From an uncultured beta proteobacterium (GTDB lineage: Bacteria > Pseudomonadota > Gammaproteobacteria > Burkholderiales > Burkholderiaceae), in contig CAISYI010000265.1 in NCBI GenBank assembly GCA_903889595.1, positions 1 to 64,000 of the forward strand: DNA of 64,000 nt, given 5' to 3'. Positions 58,644-64,000 of this stretch are shown here, in pieces. Positions within the stretch are counted from its first letter, which is position 1. Every line of letters starts with the position of its first letter. Made by a program: the position numbers and the translations under genes. The notes beneath the pieces were generated by a model. That model searched no databases and was not told where the DNA came from. It saw only the letters and a program-made list of their open reading frames with translations.

Positions 58644-60221
58644 ATGTCCCAATTGCCAAATGGAATGGAAATCCACGCCGAAATCACCCCTGATTTTGCA
58701 ACAGTTTTAACACCAGACGCTCTAGCATTAGTTGCAAAATTACACCATACATTTGAACCACGTCGCCAAGAGTTATTGCAGATGCGCGTTGAGAGAACGA
58801 AAAGTTTAGATGCTGGTGAAATTCCAGATTTTCTTCCAGAAACAGCGTCAATTCGCAATGGTGATTGGAAAATTGCCCCTATTCCTGAGGCTCTTCTTTG
58901 CCGAAGAGTTGAAATTACTGGACCTGTTGATGCCAAAATGGTTATCAACGCATACAACTCTGGTGCTGATTCTTATATGACTGACTTTGAGGACTCAAAT
59001 AGTCCAAGCTGGTCAAATCAAATTCAAGGTCAAATCAATTTAAGAAGTGCCATCAAAAGAGAGTTAACTCTTGAGCAAAATGGTAAAACATATGCTTTGA
59101 ATGACAAAATTGCTGTCCTTCAAGTTCGCCCACGTGGTTGGCATTTGGATGAGAAACACGTAACGATTGATGGTAAGAGAGTTTCTGGTGGTATTTTTGA
59201 TTTTGCATTGTTCTTATTTCACAATGCACGTGAGTTATTAGCGCGCGGAGCAGGTCCTTATTTTTACCTACCAAAAATGGAAAGCCATTTAGAAGCACGT
59301 TTATGGAACGACATCTTTGTGATGGCGCAAAACGAAATGGGTTTACCACAGGGAACCATTAAAGCAACAGTATTGATTGAAACTATCCTTGCTGCTTTTG
59401 AAATGGATGAAATTCTTTACGAACTACGTGAGCACAGTGCTGGTCTTAATGCAGGTCGTTGGGATTATATTTTCTCTTGTATTAAAAAGTTTAAAGTTGA
59501 TAAAAACTTCTGCTTAGCTGACCGCGCAAAGGTCACGATGACTGCGCCGTTTATGCGTGCTTATGCATTACTTTTATTAAAGACTTGTCACCATCGTGGT
59601 GCACCTGCGATTGGTGGTATGAGTGCTTTAATTCCAATCAAAAATGATCCTGAGAAAAATGCCATAGCAATGGGTGGTATCATTTCTGACAAGAAACGTG
59701 ATGCTGAAGATGGTTACGATGGTGGTTGGGTTGCTCATCCTGGATTGGTTGAGCCAGCAATGATTGAGTTCAAGAAAGTATTGGGCGACAAATTAAATCA
59801 GTTTGAAAAGCAAAAGCCTGAAGTAACAGTTGTAGCGGCTGATTTATTGAATTTCCAACCGGAAGCGCCGATTACAGAATTTGGTTTACGCATGAACATT
59901 AACGTTGGTATTCATTATTTAGGTGCATGGTTGGCTGGTAATGGTTGTGTACCTATTCATAACTTGATGGAAGATGCAGCGACAGCTGAAATTAGTCGTT
60001 CACAAGTTTGGCAATGGATTCGTTCACCAAAGGGTGTGTTAGATGATGGCCGTAAAGTTACTGCAGAATTAGTTAAATCAATGATTCCTGAAGAGTTAGC
60101 GGAAATAACTGCTTCCGGTGCCATTGGACATTTTGAGCGTGCGGCTGCGATTTTTGACGTTATGTCTACGGGCGAGAATTTCGAGGAGTTCTTAACCTTA
60201 CCGCTATACGAAGAAATCTAA
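58644..60221 (+). CDS. aceB: Malate synthase A
   Basis: A 525-aa enzyme that condenses glyoxylate and acetyl-CoA to malate. Family blocks are MTDFEDSNSPSWSNQIQGQ, RPRGWHLDEKHV, GPYFYLPKMESHLEARLW and GRWDYIFSCIKKF. I chose the ATG at 58644, which has AGGAG 7 nt upstream; the track start seven codons earlier adds MLIIGET. Isocitrate lyase is not in this window. Its own TATAAT (58610-58615) suggests transcription separate from the propionate operon. Confidence 0.95.
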   Translation: MSQLPNGMEIHAEITPDFATVLTPDALALVAKLHHTFEPRRQELLQMRVERTKSLDAGEIPDFLPETASIRNGDWKIAPIPEALLCRRVEITGPVDAKMVINAYNSGADSYMTDFEDSNSPSWSNQIQGQINLRSAIKRELTLEQNGKTYALNDKIAVLQVRPRGWHLDEKHVTIDGKRVSGGIFDFALFLFHNARELLARGAGPYFYLPKMESHLEARLWNDIFVMAQNEMGLPQGTIKATVLIETILAAFEMDEILYELREHSAGLNAGRWDYIFSCIKKFKVDKNFCLADRAKVTMTAPFMRAYALLLLKTCHHRGAPAIGGMSALIPIKNDPEKNAIAMGGIISDKKRDAEDGYDGGWVAHPGLVEPAMIEFKKVLGDKLNQFEKQKPEVTVVAADLLNFQPEAPITEFGLRMNINVGIHYLGAWLAGNGCVPIHNLMEDAATAEISRSQVWQWIRSPKGVLDDGRKVTAELVKSMIPEELAEITASGAIGHFERAAAIFDVMSTGENFEEFLTLPLYEEI

Positions 60222-60238
60222 GTAAACACATTCCTGTA

Positions 60239-60931
60239 ATGACCATTTTAGCCATCGACACAACCTCACAATGGTGTTCGGTGGCTATTTATTTAGATCA
60301 AGAGAATTATTATTTTAAACATGAGCTACTTGACAACAAGGCTAGTCAACATTTGTTAGATTTTGTTCAAGATGTTCTTGATCAAGCACGTCTCAAGTTA
60401 GAAGATATATCTGTGTTTGCCTGTTCTCAGGGGCCCGGTGCCTTTACCGGAATTAGGTTGGGTATAGGTGTTTCACAAGGAATTGCCTATGCCCAAAATA
60501 AACCTTTGATACCCATTTCGAGTCTTGACGGTATGCTTGCCCATACATGGCTTACTCGGCCAGAATTGTTCCAAAATCAGCAAGTAACAGTAGCAATTGA
60601 TGCCCGAATGAATCAAATGTATACAAGCGAGTATTTGCAAAATGACGGTACTGTGCCTTATCGTGCTCGGCCAATTCAAATACAAGATAATATTTCTATA
60701 CCCCAATCTGAGAATAAATTACTAGTTTCTTATCAATGCACTCAATATGAATTATTTTCTTCTGCATTCAAATCTATAATTGAAGGAACTCCTCATGCAA
60801 TTGGAATTGCTTATCTAGCTAGCTTATTAACTAAGGTTGAGGGTTTTATTCCAGAGGATTGTCAGCCACTCTATCTTCGTGATAAGGTTGCTCAAACAAC
60901 CCTTGAACGAACACAGTCTAAATTGTTTTAA
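60239..60931 (+). CDS. tsaB: tRNA threonylcarbamoyladenosine biosynthesis protein TsaB
   Basis: A 230-aa ASKHA-fold protein needed with TsaD and TsaE for t6A modification of tRNA. It begins ILAIDTTSQWCSVAIY and has the signature QGPGAFTGIRLGIGVSQGIAYA. It heads a three-gene unit tsaB-rimI-(holD-like). Confidence 0.94.
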   Translation: MTILAIDTTSQWCSVAIYLDQENYYFKHELLDNKASQHLLDFVQDVLDQARLKLEDISVFACSQGPGAFTGIRLGIGVSQGIAYAQNKPLIPISSLDGMLAHTWLTRPELFQNQQVTVAIDARMNQMYTSEYLQNDGTVPYRARPIQIQDNISIPQSENKLLVSYQCTQYELFSSAFKSIIEGTPHAIGIAYLASLLTKVEGFIPEDCQPLYLRDKVAQTTLERTQSKLF

Positions 60932-60938
60932 TTCAAAT

Positions 60939-61430
60939 ATGGTGAATTTTCAATTCAGAATCATGGTAAAAGATGATTTAGAGCAAGTCTTGCTAACCGA
61001 GACAAGTTCTCACTTGACGCCGTGGAAAGAGTTGAATTTTCTTGACTGCATAGCCTCTAATTATTGGAATTATGTCTTGGTTGACTGCATTTCGCCCTAT
61101 GCATTACTTGGCCACTGTGTCGTCATGCCCGGCTTTGAGGAGGTACATTTGCTAAATATCACCATTCATCAAGACTACCGACGATTAGGGATTGCTAAAA
61201 AAGCGCTTCAGGCAATTGAACAAACTTGTGTAGAGAGAAATTTTGAGCGCATTCTTTTAGAGGTTAGACAAAGTAATTTAGAAGCGTTTTCTCTGTATCA
61301 AGCAGTAGGTTTTGAGCAAATTGGTACTAGAAAAGGGTATTATCAATTACCAATGACTCATCTTCGAAATGCTAGAGAAGATGCAATTGTGATGCAGAAA
61401 TCCTTAAAAACTGAAATTAACCATCCATGA
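60939..61430 (+). CDS. rimI: Ribosomal protein S18-alanine N-acetyltransferase RimI
   Basis: A GNAT enzyme of about 163 aa that acetylates the N-terminus of ribosomal protein S18. The acetyl-CoA motif is HQDYRRLGIAKKAL, followed by LEVRQSNLEAFSLYQAVGFEQIGTRKGYY typical of RimI. The track start at 60837 lies inside tsaB in another frame; I take ATG 60939, which begins 7 bp after the tsaB stop. Confidence 0.92.
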   Translation: MVNFQFRIMVKDDLEQVLLTETSSHLTPWKELNFLDCIASNYWNYVLVDCISPYALLGHCVVMPGFEEVHLLNITIHQDYRRLGIAKKALQAIEQTCVERNFERILLEVRQSNLEAFSLYQAVGFEQIGTRKGYYQLPMTHLRNAREDAIVMQKSLKTEINHP

Positions 61431-61963
61431 ACCGTACTCAAATACTTAAAGAATTAGGAGTTACTCCATGGGTATTAAAAACGCCAGAATCTAATTCATC
61501 TCAAGTACCTGATTCTATTTTATCTCCTGTCTCGAAAGCTGTTTCTCCAACCTCATCTGAACAAAATATTATGCCTGCCAAAGAGCTTAAACCTACTTGG
61601 GTTATTGTGGCTAAACCCAATGTGATTCAAACACCCATTTTCGTTAAAATTATTGGTGCTATTAGAAAGTTTGGAGTTGATACTTTAATTTTAGAATTTA
61701 ATCCAACAAGATGGCAAGTTGAGTTAGTGAAGGGTGATTTAGTGATTTCATTTGGAGATGCAACAGCACAATTTTTTTCAAATGAACCGTCCACAGCACA
61801 AGATCTTCGTGAAATCATCTTTGAGACTCAAAACCATGAAGGAAATGATATTCCGGTCATCATCACACATGATATTGAGGTTTTAAGAAAAAACCCCATC
61901 AAGAAAAAAGAAGTTTGGAATGATTTGGTAATGGCACGTTCAGTATACCTAGAAATTCATTAA
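61427..61963 (+). CDS. Probable DNA polymerase III psi subunit (HolD)-like protein
   Basis: A 178-aa protein, overlapping rimI by 4 bp (ATGA). The first 20 residues (LKELGVTPWVLKTP) resemble the N-terminal clamp-loader-binding peptide of E. coli HolD (LGIT.W.LRRP), and the end (DIEVLRKNP...VWNDL) resembles its final helix. A linker of about 30 Ser/Pro-rich residues follows the peptide. The core (LVISFGDATAQFF) fits the uracil-DNA-glycosylase-like fold to which psi belongs, but has no glycosylase catalytic motif. E. coli also keeps holD beside rimI. Identification rests on recalled motifs and synteny. Confidence 0.6.
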   Translation: MNRTQILKELGVTPWVLKTPESNSSQVPDSILSPVSKAVSPTSSEQNIMPAKELKPTWVIVAKPNVIQTPIFVKIIGAIRKFGVDTLILEFNPTRWQVELVKGDLVISFGDATAQFFSNEPSTAQDLREIIFETQNHEGNDIPVIITHDIEVLRKNPIKKKEVWNDLVMARSVYLEIH

Positions 61964-62023
61964 GGCTTTTCTGATTTCACGCGTATTTAAAGTTAAGTAA
62001 AGTAATGCTGTGCCAACAATTTA

Positions 62024-63340
62024 CTAATGTTTTTCTTCACCAATTAAATGTAATGAATCATATTCTTTTTGGTTGCTTTTATGCCAATGAATTACCAAGG
62101 CCATTGAAATAATGACGAAGCAACCGAAACATAAAATCACTACTTGAACAGGAACGTTCAAAGAAATAAGTAACGAATAAATTCCAAGCATAACTAATAC
62201 AGATAAGTTCTCATTTAAATTTTGAACCGCAATCGAATGGCCTGCAGATAAAAGAACATGACCTCGATGTTGTAAAAGTGCATTCATTGGCACTACAAAG
62301 TAACCCGACATCCATCCAATGGTAAACAAGAAAACATAAATAAAGAGCAAGTGGGCTGGAACGTTAATAAATGCAAAATGAATAACATAATCACCAAACT
62401 GATGCTTCTGAAAGGCTGCGAGTGTAATTACAAAAAATCCCATAATCACACCGTACTTCAAAACAACTAAGGAGTTCTTTAAGGGAACTCTTACAGCCGC
62501 CCAGATTGCTCCTCCAGCGACTCCAAGAGCAACCACTGCTTGCAATATGGCACTCCTAGATAAATCCATGTCCAATGCACTTTCAGCCCATTTCAAGATG
62601 ATGAACTGAAGTGTGGCACCAATTCCCCAAAATAAGGTGGTTACAGCAAGTGAAATTTGTCCGAGTCTGTCTTTCCATAAAACTTTAAAACAATATGAAA
62701 AATGCTGAATTAGTTTGATCGGATTTTTATTAAGATTTTCATAAACCACGCCGGTATCAGGGATTTTTAAATTGATTAAGGCTGCAATGAAATAAAGCAC
62801 CATAATGATAGAAATAGCAGCCTCAGGTGCTGTATCAATATGTGAATCGAATACTGGTATGTCAATTGCTAAAAGTGTTGCAGCGACAGAGGGATTAATT
62901 AGGATGCCACCAAGAACTGTGCCTAAAATAATGGATCCAACAGTTAGCCCTTCAATCCATCCATTGGCTGCTACCAACTTTTCAGGGGGCAACAACTCTG
63001 TTAATATTCCATATTTAGCCGGTGAGTATGCTGCAGCACCAAAACCAACAATGGCATAGGCAGCCAAAGGATGAAACCCAAAAAGCATGACTAAACAGCC
63101 AATTAATTTAATGGCGTTTGTAAGCAGCATCACTTGACCTTTGGGTCTAGAGTCTGCAAAGGCACCAACAAAGGCAGCAAGAAGAACGTAAGAGAGAACG
63201 AAGAATAACTTTAATAATGGCGTCATCCATGCTGGCGAGTCTAATTGCAATAGAAGCGCGATGGCAGCGATGAGGAGAGCGTTGTCAGCCAGTGAAGAAA
63301 AAAACTGAGCCAACATAATTGCGTAAAATCCAGGTTTCAT
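62024..63340 (-). CDS. lplT: Lysophospholipid transporter LplT
   Basis: A 438-aa MFS-type inner-membrane protein with about 12 helices. The N-terminal FYAIMLAQFFSSLADNALLIAAIALLL and AAYSPAKYGILTELLPPEKLVAANGWIEGLTVGSIILG are LplT hallmarks. It flips lysophospholipids inward for reacylation. The acyltransferase Aas is neither fused nor adjacent here. It is divergent from alr, with a 48-bp gap. Confidence 0.93.
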   Translation of the reverse strand: MKPGFYAIMLAQFFSSLADNALLIAAIALLLQLDSPAWMTPLLKLFFVLSYVLLAAFVGAFADSRPKGQVMLLTNAIKLIGCLVMLFGFHPLAAYAIVGFGAAAYSPAKYGILTELLPPEKLVAANGWIEGLTVGSIILGTVLGGILINPSVAATLLAIDIPVFDSHIDTAPEAAISIIMVLYFIAALINLKIPDTGVVYENLNKNPIKLIQHFSYCFKVLWKDRLGQISLAVTTLFWGIGATLQFIILKWAESALDMDLSRSAILQAVVALGVAGGAIWAAVRVPLKNSLVVLKYGVIMGFFVITLAAFQKHQFGDYVIHFAFINVPAHLLFIYVFLFTIGWMSGYFVVPMNALLQHRGHVLLSAGHSIAVQNLNENLSVLVMLGIYSLLISLNVPVQVVILCFGCFVIISMALVIHWHKSNQKEYDSLHLIGEEKH

Positions 63341-63388
63341 TCGTACAATATTTTTTATAAACTAATTTTCAATGATAAACGGAAGTTG

Positions 63389-64000
63389 ATGAATCGACCA
63401 ATACAAGCAACGATTGTTACACAGAATTTGAAAGATAACTTGAATAAAGTGAAGAACATTACAAATCAACGATTTGTATGGGCTGTTATCAAGGCAAATG
63501 TCTACGGACATTCTATCAAATCTGCATTTGAAGGGTTTTCTCAAGCAGATGGCTTGGCCCTGTTAGATCTTCACGACGTTCACGAGTTGCGTAAAATGGG
63601 GTGGACGAAGAGGATTTTGCTACTAGAAGGTATTTTTTCTGAAAAAGAAATCCCACAAATTATCCAAAATGAATGCAGTATTGTTGTCCATCATTTTTTA
63701 CAACTAGAGTGGATAGAGCAGTATCTCTCTAAATTGACCCCCTTTGAGGCTGAAGACTTTAAGTCCCGAGTTGAAATTTGGTTAAAACTTAATTCTGGGA
63801 TGAATCGACTTGGTTTTAAATCAGGAGAATATGGCTTAGCCTATAACCACTTAATTCATCTCGGGTTTAAAGTTCATCACCTTACTCATTTTGCGAATGC
63901 TGATGAAGAGAGCGTTTTTCCAACTGTTGCAGATCAGTGGGAAATTTTTGAGCATACGACTCAGTGGATGGATGGATTTCGCTCAGCAGCCAATTCCTCT
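63389..64000 (+). CDS. alr: Alanine racemase, N-terminal part (runs off window)
   Basis: An open frame of 204 codons starting MNRPIQATI and running off the window end, so it is absent from the ORF track. The PLP site is AVIKANVYGHS (family: KANAYGHG), and KLNSGMNRLGF and HHLTHFANAD are typical of the alanine racemase barrel. It interconverts L- and D-alanine for peptidoglycan. Two residues after the PLP-Lys differ from the common form (Val, Ser), which is tolerated in the family. The C-terminal half is not visible. Confidence 0.92.
   Translation, partial: MNRPIQATIVTQNLKDNLNKVKNITNQRFVWAVIKANVYGHSIKSAFEGFSQADGLALLDLHDVHELRKMGWTKRILLLEGIFSEKEIPQIIQNECSIVVHHFLQLEWIEQYLSKLTPFEAEDFKSRVEIWLKLNSGMNRLGFKSGEYGLAYNHLIHLGFKVHHLTHFANADEESVFPTVADQWEIFEHTTQWMDGFRSAANSS

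Noticed and set aside
60837-60938. N-terminal 34 residues of the ORF-track version of RimI
   Set aside because: They overlap the end of tsaB in a different frame and have no RimI character; the family start fits the ATG at 60939.
61427-61963. Uracil-DNA glycosylase as the identity of the gene after rimI
   Set aside because: Family-4 UDG often sits here in Burkholderiales, but the cluster cysteines and the catalytic GEAPG-type motif are missing.

Overview
This window looks like a chromosome segment from a low-GC betaproteobacterium of the order Burkholderiales, probably a freshwater Polynucleobacter-like lineage or a relative in Burkholderiaceae/Alcaligenaceae. The assignment is inferred from gene content. 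There are three periplasmic Bug/TctC substrate-binding proteins, an MsrPQ pair, a CoxE/MoxR pair, a Burkholderiales-type HNH protein and a DUF482 acetyltransferase. The DNA is visibly AT-rich and gene-dense, and intergenic gaps are short. I see no phage, insertion sequence, transposase or CRISPR array.

Layout: 1-2.5 kb holds the tail of a YgjP-like metalloprotein, an aldehyde dehydrogenase remnant, and a 2-hydroxyacid dehydrogenase/Bug pair. 2.6-8.8 kb holds initiator tRNA, an MscS channel, a metallo-beta-lactamase-fold protein with altered metal ligands, kup, gcdH and yhhQ. 8.8-15.3 kb is a minus-strand cluster (rlmJ, PAP2, GT9, flippase-like membrane protein, GT39, 2OG-Fe dioxygenase), several genes overlapping, probably for envelope glycan or lipid work. 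15.4-24.4 kb holds msrPQ, an old yellow enzyme, HNH, DUF482, carboxymuconolactone decarboxylase-like, Rieske, darP, selO and a second Bug gene. 24.5-30.4 kb is the thiamine block: thiD, then thiC-thiO-thiS-thiG-thiE behind a TPP riboswitch.

30.4-36.8 kb is a signalling block: aldo/keto reductase, a REC-PAS-PAS-GGDEF-EAL protein whose start overlaps the end of a membrane histidine kinase gene, and a lone BcsD-like protein. 37-41.9 kb holds a GNAT, tRNA-Asn, a GntR/UTRA repressor with a clear operator-promoter, a VOC protein plus Bug gene, an outer-membrane barrel and a Nudix protein. 41.9-42.5 kb is a non-coding region with two 75-bp repeats, an inverted pair of consensus DnaA boxes and tRNA-Arg. 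42.5-50.5 kb holds parE-parC, a RidA protein, moxR/coxE-like genes and two small cytochromes c. 50.5-58.6 kb is a GntR/FCD regulator diverging from a complete propionyl-CoA to succinyl-CoA operon (mutase, meaB, pccB, pccA, epimerase). It is followed by malate synthase, tsaB-rimI-(holD-like), lplT and the start of alr.

The points most worth a second look are: the kinase/c-di-GMP/BcsD block without other cellulose genes; the tandem repeats and DnaA-box dyad beside parE; the hydrolase-fold protein that has lost just one metal site; a probable divergent DNA polymerase III psi subunit after rimI; and two large perfect palindromes that look like operators for the adjacent GntR regulators.
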